The position numbers and the translations under genes are program-made. The notes under the pieces are model-generated. The model had not been told where the DNA came from. It saw only the letters and a program-made list of their open reading frames with translations, and searched no databases. A DNA stretch of 64,000 nt from Armillaria gallica (lineage: Eukaryota > Basidiomycota > Agaricomycetes > Agaricales > Physalacriaceae): the NCBI GenBank assembly GCA_037576215.1, contig JBANDB010000008.1, positions 3,782,001-3,846,000 on the forward strand, written 5' to 3'. This document shows, in pieces, positions 1 through 10,067 of this stretch (position 1 is its first letter; each line of letters starts with the position of its first letter).

Positions 1-2292
1 TTCCGGGACCATTTCTTCAAACGTTTTGGCCTCCTTGTCTGCGTTGGCCGCGGCGGCTAAGTCATTGGCATGATGTGCTCGAATGAGAATAGCCCGCGTG
101 AAGTCGACTGCGAGGATGGTATCGCCCTCTCCCAGTTCCTCATCCCATTTATCGTCGGGATCCGCATCAGGTAATGTGAACGGGTTTTTACGGCATTCAC
201 ATCGTGCAAACGTTAATCCTCCAGTCTTCCAATTGATGATCGGATTATGCCGGGCTAACCAATCGTGACCGAGGAAGATCTCTTTATCTCCGAGATCTGT
301 TACGGCTAGATCTATTCATTCAGAATGATCCCCGATTTTGAGTTCGATCTCGGCATACTTGGTGATTGATCCTCCCGAGTTCTTGGTTCCGTCGGCATTA
401 TAGACTGGGATTGGAGCGGCTGTTGGTCGAGTCGGGATGTTATGTTGTTTGACGAATTTCTGATTGATGGCGCTACTGGTGCATCCGCTGTCTACCAACG
501 CGGTTGTAGAGATTTTGGAAACTGTTCCTGGAGCCCCGAGCATAACGGGGATCACCAGGTCTTTTCCTTTATCGCTCAGCGCGCTGATAAGTCGCTTTGG
601 CTCTTGTAGCTCATGAAGCCACCAGAGCGCGTCGATTCGCTTCATCCTCCTCATCGCTTCAATCATTGAGTCAACGACTTCTTCTGTGCGCGCCTTGTGA
701 ATCCAGTTTTTTAGAATTGCCTTTGCTTCTGACCCCGTTCGCGCTTGTGCTACGCCGCGTAGAGTCCACTCTGCTCCGAATGGTTTGAGCCATTCTCTAT
801 AGGTCTGTCCTTTTGTATAGGTTCGGGACAGTTGCGGGGCCTCTTCAACCTTCGCGTCGCCCCATACGGGCGCGACTACCGTCGGTGAGGCCACCGCATT
901 TTCTAAGTCTAAAGGGGTTAATTTAGCGTTTTTGTTCATCATGAAACTGGTAATGTCCTCGTGGTCAGGTACTTCAATAAAAGCTACCTGATGCCCCCTT
1001 TGCACTGCCTGGGCGCTAGCAGCTTCCGATCCTGCGGCTTTCTGGTCGGTCGTGGAATGGGAGTAGCTTTCCGCGAAGGCGCCGCTCCTGGAAGGAGTGG
1101 CAAGGTGGGCTGTCACTGTTACGCAACGATTGCCTGCGCTTCTCACCGTTGAGTAACAGTCGCCTTCACCTGGTTCCTTCGGGCCCGTCTCTGTGATGAC
1201 CGGGATCCTCGTTTCATTCGGCATTCCCCCTTCGTCGGGTCGCCCTACGTCTCGATAGGCGTTGGCAACTGATCGGGGGCACTTACCCGACTCCAGGTCG
1301 TCCATCTTCGGGACCGAGGGCAATACCCCCGTCGTGTCCGTCGCCGTCTTCAGGACGGAGAGCAAATAGGCCCTCGCGTCCCTCATATCTTCTAGTGCGG
1401 CCTTCGTTAGGGCCAATAGTCCAGTGTTGCGGGAGCTGGTCTCCGTTGGAGTCTTGGTGTCGCGATCTTTGTCGTTCGAGGCCTCATCCGAGTGTCCTAA
1501 GTCAGTTGTGCTGCACTTAGCTTGTCCAGTGTTGCGGGAGCTGGTCTCCGTAGGTGATGGCTCTGAGTCGCCTTTGTGGTCGTCCTCAGCTTGTCCAGTG
1601 TTGCGGGAGCTGGTCTCCGTTGGAGTCTTGGCGTCGCGATCTCTGTCGTTCGGGGCCTCATCCGATGGCTCTGAGTCGCCTTTGTGGTCGTCCTCAGCTT
1701 GTCCAGTGTTGCGGGAGCTGGTCTCCGTTGCTGTCGTCAGAGCCCCGTCGTGGGATTTACACTCTGCAGCTTGTGTGCAAGTCTCTTTTACCAGAGGAGG
1801 TTTCGCCGTGGCTATTCCCTCGGAACTCCCTGCGCGGCAGGGACTCCGTAGAGCTGCAATTTCAGGCAGAGGACGTTTACGCGGGAGCGTAGCTGTCTGC
1901 TCTCCTGCCCCATCCGGTCGAACATTCGTCACTGCGGCTTGAAACTTCCCTGGGGAAGGCCTCGACTGGTGCTTCGCCGTTATGATGGGTGTCACTATGG
2001 TGGGTGACTTATCGCCTCGGGCTTTCGTCTGTAATAGATTACTCGCCGGGCGTCGAACCGATAGCTCTGCGACTACCGCGCTCGTTCCTGTTATCGTTGA
2101 TGGTCCCACCATCACGATATTCGCTTCGTTAGGCGGAGGTGATTCTTGCTTGGTTTCTGGTCTGATTGCGAAGTCGCGGGTATATTCGAATGCGCGGTTG
2201 TTACTACAGGCGGTGTATAAGTACATGAGTGGTGTGAAAATGGCGTACCAGCCGAAACCAAGTCCTGGGTCGCCGATAGACTGAATCATCAT
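1..2292 (-). pseudogene. Ty3/gypsy-type pol, protease part (partial)
   Basis: This is the start of the pol region of an LTR retrotransposon; the rest (reverse transcriptase, RNase H, integrase) would lie beyond the left edge. A retropepsin active site reading DSGC sits at 481-492, followed by the usual 'xDLAVTDLG..xxFLGHDWL' type sequence after the protease (about 230-310). The frame is broken by one TGA at 316-318, with clear coding continuing on both sides, probably an Arg CGA changed to TGA. Upstream of the protease is a long, poorly conserved linker with repeats, beginning with a hydrophobic stretch (residues about 11-28 from the ATG at 2292). It follows the gag zinc-knuckle frame in the same phase after a single TAG. 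The copy is probably dead. Confidence 0.8.
1419..1730 (-). repeat. Degenerate repeats coding TETSSRNTG
   Basis: Four copies of a roughly 28-bp unit start near 1419, 1524, 1593 and 1701 and encode the peptide TETSSRNTG on the minus strand. The spacers between them are themselves partly repeated (acidic DDHKGDSEPS and DEAPNDRDRD-like peptides), so the array looks like an expanded higher-order repeat in the linker between zinc knuckle and protease. Confidence 0.85.
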
Positions 2293-3668
2293 CTAAACGG
2301 CGCTTTCTTTTACCTCCTCAATCGTTGAGAGGCCCTCCTTCCTGTCCCAGTAGGTATTTGCGCGTCGCAAAGACTCTGCTCGGGATTGGGGCGATCGACA
2401 GTCTTTCTTGAAGTGGCCTTTCTTGCCACATCCAAAGCATATCGTATCTGCCGTGGCGACGTCGATGTTCATCGGCTGTCCGCGTCCTCCATAAGTTGTC
2501 CCTGTCACCGGTCTAGTTATCGGTGCAGGGGCTTTGGTGAACCGCCCTGTACAGGCGCGGTCGTTTTCTGAAACTGTGGTCGTGGCGGTCCTGTTGTTCC
2601 TTCTGCCTGTCTGAGGCGCCAATTGAGATCTATCCGGAGGAGTCGAGCTTTCCATGCAGGGTAGTCGACTGGCACATCACCGTCCGATGAGTATATCGTA
2701 TTTTTGCTCGACTGACGGGCGGCCTTCTTGATCTGGTGGAGCATTACCTGATCGTTATCTCGTACCCCGGCAAAGTAGGCTAGTTCTTCGAATAGCTGGA
2801 AGAACTTGTCGCCGTCCTTATGCTCTGATTGTTTCAGCCTTTCCCACTGCGCGTATTTGATCTGCGAGTCAGCATCCTTCCAGAACCTGTCGTTGAGTTC
2901 CTTCTGGAACTCATCGTAGGTCGGATACTTTTGCTCGCCGTCCGCTGTTTTTCCTATGACTTTGGCGCATAACTGCCACCACCTTTCAGCCTCTCCTGCG
3001 AGTCGGGAAACACAGAAGACAACTCGGTGTGGGTGTTGGCGGAAATGCCGGTTAAAGACTTCGAAGTGTAGTTTGCACTTCAGGAGGAAGCGGGCGATGT
3101 CGTCTGAGTCCCCTGAGAAATCGTCGACTTCCTTGAGGATTTTTGGCTTGAAGTCGTCGTAGGGGGCTATCGCTCCAGCCTGCAATTCCCAGGGTATAGG
3201 CGGGTCCGGCATATTTGGCGGTGCTGGGAACCGTGGGAGCATCACCCGTACTGCTGGTGGTGCGGGAGGTGGTTGCGCGGGTTGCCCACCGCCTCCACCG
3301 CCTCCACCAGCTCCGTTAGCGCCAGCGAATGGTAGGTATCCGGGTGTGTACGTTCCTGGTGCCGCCATTCTTGTTGCATAGGCAAAGGTGTTAGTGACTC
3401 GGGGAGGCGCTACTGGGGGCTCATCTGGCATGGGTTCCTGGATCTCGATTTCTAGTGCGGCTTCTTCATAATCGGGCCATTCCTCGATTATGGCATCTGG
3501 GTGCACACTGTTCCATAAGGCGCGAGTGTTTCGCTCCGCCTCATACTGTAGGATTTCGTCTGCCGGCAGACCTCGGTTCCTTTTCATAAAATAATCATTC
3601 CCGGCTGGGGTCTCTCCCCAGATTCGGGAAAACGGTAATTCAAAGGCGAAATAGTTATAAATGTTCAA
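2293..3668 (-). pseudogene. Ty3/gypsy gag with CCHC zinc knuckle, frameshifted
   Basis: This encodes the structural Gag protein that would form the virus-like particle. The capsid-like part (2517-3668) carries the typical 'DFSGDSDDIARFLLKCKLHF', 'RVVFCVSRLAGEAERWW' and 'KYPTYDEFQKELNDRF' blocks of basidiomycete Ty3/gypsy elements, preceded by a Gly/Pro-rich segment. The CCHC knuckle (CFGCGKKGHFKKDC, about 2399-2439) is in another frame (2293-2655), overlapping the first by about 140 bp. A frameshift near 2530 is needed to join them. No ATG opens the capsid frame; it follows directly after the short frame ending at 3655. Either programmed shifts or simple decay is possible; decay is more likely given other breaks in this copy. 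Confidence 0.8.
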
Positions 3669-3758
3669 AATGTGCTTGCCTTAATATAGTGGGAGTAGGG
3701 ACTGTGGGGTCATCGTCTGTTTGATTGTAGAATTTGATGGCATCAACTAGTGTCATCA

Positions 3759-4763
3759 TCACTGGGGTAGTAGGGGCTGTTGTTGCGCGTCTGCTCGGAG
3801 GTCGGCTCGGTGATTCCATCGATCGGGAGTCGGAACGGGGTAGGGGACGATCCGTTCGTGGGTTAACGACGGTGGTCGACTTGCTGAGCTCGAGCTCCTG
3901 CTGTGACTGCTCCTGGATTGTGTTGACGCGTCGCTCCCAAGCACCTGCTCGCGGGGGCGGTTTCCAGACCTCCTTGGCTGTGCTCTCCAACCGCTTCTTG
4001 GTGGTGCGGGGTTAGAGGGGCCGGGGACTGGTTCCTCGACGCGTACAGGCTCGAGTGTTGACTCCCGAATCTGTACGGGGATGTCCCACGTGGTAAGGGT
4101 TGTTCCGAACCTTCCGATGGGTACACGGTACTCAGGCGAAGGGGCGTTACGGCGTGGGAAGAAGGCGCTGTAGGGGACATCGTAGTTGTCCCAGAACTCT
4201 GCGGCAGTAATGTTGGTTGTGGATGGTGCAACACGACGCCTGCTAGTCCCTGGGTCGTTATCGGTTGCTGGGATGTTGGGTCCTCTGTTGCGGCCCATGC
4301 TGTGTCGCCTCCACTCGTCGGTGGCTCGGGTGTCCGTCCCGGGGGAGGGAGTTCGAGGGACAAGCGAGGCATAGTAGGCAGCGGAATGCTCGGAGGTGAT
4401 GTCGACATCGGCCGGGGCCCTTCCGGGAGAGGTAACAGGTTCTCCCTCCGGGTCGCCGGGAGGAACCTGCTCAGAAACGTCCTCCTCCGTGTCGTCGATT
4501 CCTGTCCTAGCGAGCTGGTCGACTGGGATCTGACGTCGCGGTATGGGTGCGAAGAGTCGGGGTGGCTGCTGCTCGAGCGGGATGCCATTTGTGTTATCTA
4601 CAAAGATTGAGGGGGAGGTGCGGTGCGCCTCTTCTTGTCGTCGGAGCTGTAGTTGTCTTGTCCTATAGCGGAATCTGACTGCAAGAATGAGGGCGATGGA
4701 GACGAGAGTGGCGCTTGGTATTCCTAGCGCGATTGCTATAATTCGAGCGTCGTCGTTCTCCAT
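3759..4763 (-). CDS. ORF with one membrane segment, first in the retroelement
   Basis: This 334-residue ORF starts 43 bp inside the LTR and is the first frame of the element. Residues about 8-30 form one hydrophobic segment (IIAIALGIPSATLVSIALIL and on), followed at once by a basic stretch (RFRYRTRQLQLRR), so a type III single-pass membrane protein with a long cytoplasmic tail is predicted. The rest is Pro/Ser/Arg-rich and looks disordered. It resembles no enzyme I know. It lies in the same frame as the capsid ORF, from which it is parted by a stop at 3759 and about 90 bp. It may be an extra element-encoded protein or a Gag leader. Function is unknown; an envelope-like role has no support beyond the membrane segment. 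Confidence 0.55.
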   Translation of the reverse strand: MENDDARIIAIALGIPSATLVSIALILAVRFRYRTRQLQLRRQEEAHRTSPSIFVDNTNGIPLEQQPPRLFAPIPRRQIPVDQLARTGIDDTEEDVSEQVPPGDPEGEPVTSPGRAPADVDITSEHSAAYYASLVPRTPSPGTDTRATDEWRRHSMGRNRGPNIPATDNDPGTSRRRVAPSTTNITAAEFWDNYDVPYSAFFPRRNAPSPEYRVPIGRFGTTLTTWDIPVQIRESTLEPVRVEEPVPGPSNPAPPRSGWRAQPRRSGNRPREQVLGSDASTQSRSSHSRSSSSASRPPSLTHERIVPYPVPTPDRWNHRADLRADAQQQPLLPQ

Positions 4764-4791
4764 AGAGGTTCTGAGGCAGAATCAGTAAAGA

Positions 4792-4804
4792 AGCTTTGAG
4801 CTAA
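4792..4804 (-). other. Primer binding site, self-priming type
   Basis: On the minus strand the 13 bases TTAGCTCAAAGCT lie one base inside the LTR. They are perfectly complementary to AGCTTTGAGCTAA at 4963-4975 in the LTR, just where the transcript should begin. No tRNA-like TGG start is present. This is the arrangement of Tf1-type self-primed LTR retrotransposons, in which the first bases of the RNA fold back to prime reverse transcription. Confidence 0.7.
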
Positions 4805-5000
4805 TTGTAAGACCCGAACTCCAACTAAAAGGTGAAATAGATCGGCTGTATCGCGTTCGTACAGTCACCGTCTAGCCCTTGTGGATAGTTGATGCCCAAG
4901 ACTCACTTTAGGAGCTTTCCAGCAAAGTGGGGATGTGGGAGAGTATTCGGTATGAATAAACTTTAGCTCAAAGCTAGGGAAATACAGGCTTTGAGTAAGC

Positions 5001-5010
5001 TACTTATATA
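5001..5010 (-). promoter_or_regulatory. TATA box of the LTR promoter
   Basis: The minus strand reads TATATAAGTA here. It lies 25-35 bases upstream of position 4975, which is independently predicted as the transcript start from the self-priming match. Confidence 0.6.
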
Positions 5011-5127
5011 CTAAAGTCAGGGTCCGTAAAAGGTACTAGGATGAGGCTATCGTGTTAGAAAGTGAATAAGCCAAGTACACGATAGCCGAGAAATAAGACG
5101 TGCTTAAGACGTGCTAAGTCGTATTAA

Positions 5128-5204
5128 GTACGTGTCGCATACGCGTTGGTCGAATGTGACGTGTGGAGTACGTGTTGCGTACATGTTGACCGAGTGTGAC
5201 GTGT
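5128..5204. repeat. Two 37-bp direct repeats in U3
   Basis: Units at 5128-5164 and 5168-5204 both begin GTACGTGT and end GTGACGTGT. They differ at seven positions, all transitions. TGACGTG-like cores and the place upstream of the TATA box suggest enhancer repeats. Confidence 0.8.
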
Positions 5205-5264
5205 TAGCGATGTGAAGATTTATGAAGGCTCCCCGGGAGTCGCGGATCTAGGAACATGGTGAGT

Positions 5265-5299
5265 CATCTTATCTTATCTGTTGAAGATAAGATAAGATG
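5265..5299. repeat. Perfect 14-bp inverted repeat with GATAAG motifs
   Basis: CATCTTATCTTATC (5265-5278) and GATAAGATAAGATG (5286-5299) are exact inverted repeats around a 7-base loop. Each arm holds two GATA-factor type cores. It lies between the LTR edge and the point where the second element's protease is cut off. Confidence 0.85.
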
Positions 5300-8018
5300 C
5301 AAGAAAAAATGAAAAATGTAAATAAATCGTAATCACAATGTCTGGATCATATATCAGACCCAATCTGTCTGCCACATGGCTTGCCATGGACACTATCTGT
5401 GATCCAGTATCATACAAGCTCTCAAAGCGCTCCGATCCATTTATGAAAGGAAAGACCGAGCGCAAGGCTTGCGAGTCTTTGGCTACATATACTTCCTTCG
5501 GGACCTCTCCCTTAGCTTCCATGTCATTTATATACTGTTCAAACGGGTCTTGCCAGACAAGAGCTCCTGCAGGTACACCGTTCCTAGCTTCCGTAGTTAC
5601 TATGAACGTTCCAACAAATGGTATCTTGGAAATATGTACCGTGCCGGCTGGTAAATCATCATTCTGCTCATCTTCAGTCTCAGCAAAGGGGAATGCTTGC
5701 GCAATTTCCTCTCCTTCTGATTCCGACTCTTCCTCGATGACTAGGCCAAACTGCTGCTTGCCATTCTTCTTGGACTTGCCAAGGGCAACCCTCTTCATGG
5801 TTAACTCCTGCTTGACTGCTCCGCCTATTTTTGAGAGCACAAGTAGCTCTATGAGTCGCTCCAATACTTCAGGCGAGCTCCCCCGCTCTTCAACAGGGGC
5901 CTTCAAGTGATAAGCTGCTTGCTTATCTTCTGCTGCAAAGGGGACGAACCCCGTCTTCCTTGGTAATTTCTTTGACGGACCTCCCTGCTTGCCCGCATTA
6001 GTTACGTCTGGAACATTGAGATATGGCATCTCAGGCTCTGGTGTCGCACTGCGCGCAGTAGGTATAGTCTTGGGTGTGGGGTCCAACCGTACTTGCTTTT
6101 TACTCATCACCTTTGGTGGGCGCTCGTCTTCTGATTCATCAGACGAGTCGTCCGCTATTTCAACTCTTACTGCTCCACTCTTCTTTTTGGGGGTTACATC
6201 CTCCGGGGGTGATGGTGAACCAGACCTGGCAACTCCACTAGTCTTTGTACGGCTCCCGCCCACCTTCATTGAACGCCTAGAAAAACCCTGCTCTCGCTCT
6301 TCGTCTGTTGGCATTCGCTCGAGTGGATCGTCTGGGGGTGGACCTTTACTACGAGTCCTAACACCCGTGTCATTGCTCGCCTGCTGCGATCTCATCGCAT
6401 ATACCTGATGCTCCAACTCTTGCTTTTCTTGAAGTAGCGCGCTATAGCCTCCTGGAACATGGAAGAGTCCTGGCGTCGAGGTAGTAGTAATAACTACGTT
6501 CTGGCTTTGCATCTTGCCAGTCTTCACCCGCGTGTAGTACTCATCAATGCGATCCTTGACATACTGTCCTCGTATGTCCTTTGGGATCTCACCTCCTCCA
6601 GGTAGACGCGGCCTTCCGTCAACAATCTCTATCTTCCCAGCTTTAATATATGAGGACTTAACTAGACACTCGCTCGAGATGTGCCCATCCATTTCTCCAC
6701 AGAAGAAACACGCATGTCTATGGTCTTGTCCGTAGTTATTCATCCTATGAGCTGGTTCGTAAGATGGTACTGGCGGTCTACTTGACTGTTGCTGCAAGAA
6801 GCTTAGAATACTCTTCTGGTTTTCTATCATAGCCTTCTCCAAGCTCGCCAGCCTCTTATCATTCGCCGAGGTCTGCTGTTCCATGAAGTCTTTCATGACT
6901 GCCATGACGCTCCCCATTTCTTCCTGTTTCACAGCTCTGTCCTCAACGGCAGGAGAATTGCACGTGGCTGTCGTAGACCTATGCTGCTCCCGCGTTGCGG
7001 TTGCTGCCGTTGGAATACCTCTAGTCTCGTCCCTCTTCCTGTCCATTGATGAGAACACTCCTTGTAGCACTCGCAAACCAGCTTCCATAATCTCTTTCAG
7101 AGTGTATGGATCTGCGTTCTCCCTTTTGGTTAAGCCCGCGGGCACTGGGAGGCGCTCTAACTGAAGCTTGATAGATCTGTACAATTCATCAGACATAGGT
7201 GCCAAGAAGGCGTCAACCAATTCTCGGTTTGACAGTACTTTGCTTAGCGTGGACGTGAGTACTTGAAACTCCCTCTTGAACTCCATGAACTGACTCTTGT
7301 CAGATATCTGTGCTATATCATAGCAACGAACCAATCTCTTTAGTTCTTGAACGGTGTCACGGTCGCTATCACGCGCGCCATCATAGCAATCCATTACTTC
7401 CGACTTGAAGTCCTCATATTTTTCCCCTGCAGCATACTTGGGGAGAACCTTCCACTGTCGCTCCGTTTTAATATCCGTATACGACACCGTGGCTTTCTTT
7501 TTCTCATCCTCATCCGTTACTGCACATTTATCAAAGAGGTCTTCAAGTCTAGAGAAGAAGCGCTTGAGCTCCTCTGGGTCAGAGGAACTCTCAAATCGTG
7601 GGGCGGCCTTTTCATTTGGGCCTGGCATAGATGGTGCCATTATTGCAATCGTTTGATTACGCGGGGCTGTTGGACCCGGATTTTGGTTTGTTATAGGTTG
7701 CGAGTTCGAATTAGAACTGGGTACTGGCTCTGTAGGAGCAGCTTCATCGGGTGGTATCCAACGTCAAAAGAGACTAAACTCGAAATCGGGAACTGGGGAC
7801 GGTCGTGGTACTGACGCGCTCCTTGGTTTCCTGGCAGCTCGGTTTGTGTCAACTCTATCCTGATGATGCTGTTGTGCGGGAAACAGATAGATTGCTGGCA
7901 CAGGGATTCCACTGGCTGCTTTCGCTGATCTGGTCTTGGGCTCTCGAGGTTGACTTGGTCCAGCTATTCTGACGTACAGACAGTAGACGTTCTTCTGGGA
8001 TTTAACAACCCTTTTCAC
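5274..8018 (-). pseudogene. Second LTR retroelement: gag and start of protease, truncated
   Basis: A 788-residue frame from the ATG at 7640 carries a Gag domain (ESSSDPEELKRFFSRLEDLF onward), a zinc knuckle near 6660-6710 spaced C-x2-C-x5-H-x4-C (one residue longer than the usual x4), a Lys/Arg-rich linker and an aspartic protease start (DTGSQIVSM; DTGSQ at 5397-5411). Homology stops after DPDIVI near 5327, and the frame ends in unrelated sequence. Upstream the same frame continues to 8018 with one TGA near 7764, so the Gag N-terminus may begin there. It belongs to a different lineage from the element on its left. With no reverse transcriptase in sight it cannot be autonomous. Confidence 0.8.
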
Positions 8019-10067
8019 TAGTAGTCCTCAGTAATGAAGAGCGGCTAGCAGATTTGCTCTCGGAGGAGGAAATCCTTGATAATGATACGCGCGGTACACT
8101 TGGTGTGTAAATAAATCCTTTCAAATATAGTTGCTCTAGTTTCAATTGAAACTGCTTCCCCCCCTCGCGGTGGGCTCCAAATGAAGAGACTCTGTGCGCG
8201 CAAGCTAGAAATGCAACAGCGTCGAAGACACTGATCACACCCACACCCAACACTACACACACAAACCCTCAAGTTCGTGGGGGATTCTGATGCGATAGAA
8301 GCAGATAGAAACAAGGCAAGGCAACTCTCAGAATATAGGATACAAACATATAGCAATAGCGCGCGTCTAGTATCTGGATTTCTCTAAGTCCAAAGGCTTT
8401 TAATAACAAGAGGAGCGACAGTTTGTCGCTGGGCCTCAAGGCAAAGGTGTAGTACAGTACACACAACGTCGAGAGACATCCACAAAACCCTCACTAAGTC
8501 TAGAGCGACACACGAAATGACCTCAAACGACTTAAAACACCCAACACACGACTCAAAGCTTCGCGCTCCAAGCAGAAACACTTCACAAAACCTTCCACTA
8601 AAGCCACAGGGTTCAAACCTACGCGCTCAAGCTTCCAAACCGATCGTAGATCCACAGGATTCTAACCTATGCGATCCAGAGACACAGAAACCCTTATAAA
8701 ACACTGTCCGCAAGCCACAGGGTTTGAACCTATGCCACTTGGGAAATATATACCCTCAAGCGAGCACTAATCAAGCCAAAGGGTTTGAACCTCTGCCACC
8801 TGTAGTGCCTTGCGTCACAAGAAACCCTCAAAGCACAAGAGCGCGTCCTCAATGACACTATACTCTTCTTCTCAGGTTAGAGCGCAAGTCACCCAACCAA
8901 TCAACAGTCACACAAGTGCCGCGTTAGCTTTCTATGCCTCGCGCGCAACTCAATTCACTTGGTATGATATCAATGCTAGGTTTATTCTCTCGCTCGAAGT
9001 TACAAACTGATCCAGAAGCTACGGCGTCAAGCTGAAGGCTTGCGCGCGACTACAATGGGGGTCCGAAACTTGTACACTACTATTATACTGCGCTATTTAT
9101 CTATTTTACGTTCTACAAATTCGTACCACCAAATATAGTATCATTTAAGTTGCCGAGCTCCCTCGCCTGCATCCCGCGCATGTCGCCATTAGCATGCCAT
9201 CGCTTGGCGCTGACTCAGGAGCCTGGCTCGGGGCCAGATCCTGTCTCTGAGCGTTGCGACGTCGGTTAACAATGCTAACACACGTGTACTGACGCCGGTT
9301 GCTATCTCCTCGGAGTTGCAGCCTAGCGCGCGACTCTATTTCGCTTTAATATATTCTCTTAAGGAATTCTTGTAGTAGTGAAGGCAACAAGTCTCTTGTC
9401 TAGACCTCGCGCGCTTCGGCCGAGGTCAGAAACTTCGGATTTACTCGAGTTCTGACATCATACAGCCTAGAGCTCTAGGTTCCGGGCCTGCCGTGCCTTG
9501 CGCGTCATAGATCAATGTTGCGCGAAGTTGTAATTATCTCATAAGCGTGTTCTGTGCTATTCTTAGCGCGCGTGTGCTGTGCCCTGTCAGAGCACTTAGT
9601 GTCAAATGTTGGGACTTCACACCTAGTACAGCCTTTCTAGTACTATCCTCAGGTTAAGTCATGCGCTCCACCCAGCTTTACTCCGGTAATTTCCTTACTG
9701 GCATTATAAACACTGCGCTCTGTTGTTTTTCTCATTGCCTTAGTATCTGAGCACCTTTGCCTGTACTTATTATTGTGAATCGCAAAATTACACGCGTGAA
9801 CGCTCATAGAGCGTGTCAACGTACAAGCTCAAAAGCTCTTATTTTACTTTGCACCCCTTGCACCATTTCTCCGACTGCTTACAAGTCCATGAATGGAATC
9901 CAGGGCCTGGTAATGATTTCACCCAAATAATACGTCCGTCTAGGACTAATCATATTACATTATTGTCTTGACACGAAAAATGACTATCGCGACTACAAAT
10001 GCTTGAGTTTATGCATACAGTTACAAGAAACAAAACGACTGCTTTAAATATCAAATAATCCGTATGC
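8019..10067. other. Non-coding stretch, probable retroelement leader/LTR remains
   Basis: No credible gene is seen. The stretch is rich in GCGCGC and short AT runs, and has a set of palindromic repeats (8604-8797). By position it should hold the leader and 5' LTR of the minus-strand element ending at 8018, but I could not fix LTR edges or a primer site. Confidence 0.5.
8604..8797. repeat. Four spaced copies of CCACAGGGTTTGAACCTATGCC
   Basis: Copies begin at about 8604, 8652, 8715 and 8775 (spacing 48, 63, 60). Each centres on the palindrome GGTTTGAACC or a variant, similar to a tRNA T-arm. No D-arm or anticodon arm accompanies them, so they are not tRNA genes. Confidence 0.7.

Larger units (their letters stand above)
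4806..5256 (-). mobile_element. 5' LTR of the Ty3/gypsy element
   Basis: The plus-strand start TGTAAGACCC is typical of an LTR edge and the inner PBS fixes this boundary well. The outer end is placed at ...GGAACA (5256), giving a TG..CA segment of about 451 bp; this end is inferred because the partner LTR is outside the window. On the minus strand U3 carries two 37-bp repeats, then TATATAAGTA at 5010-5001, about 30 bases before the predicted RNA start near 4975. R-U5 is therefore about 170 bp. Confidence 0.65.

Noticed and set aside
4806..8018. The two retroelements as one element
   Set aside because: They have different gag types, separate protease starts and an LTR between them; they are neighbours or nested, not one unit.
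8604..8797. tRNA genes suggested by GGTTTGAACC palindromes
   Set aside because: No D-arm, anticodon arm or acceptor pairing is found around any copy; only the T-arm-like text recurs.
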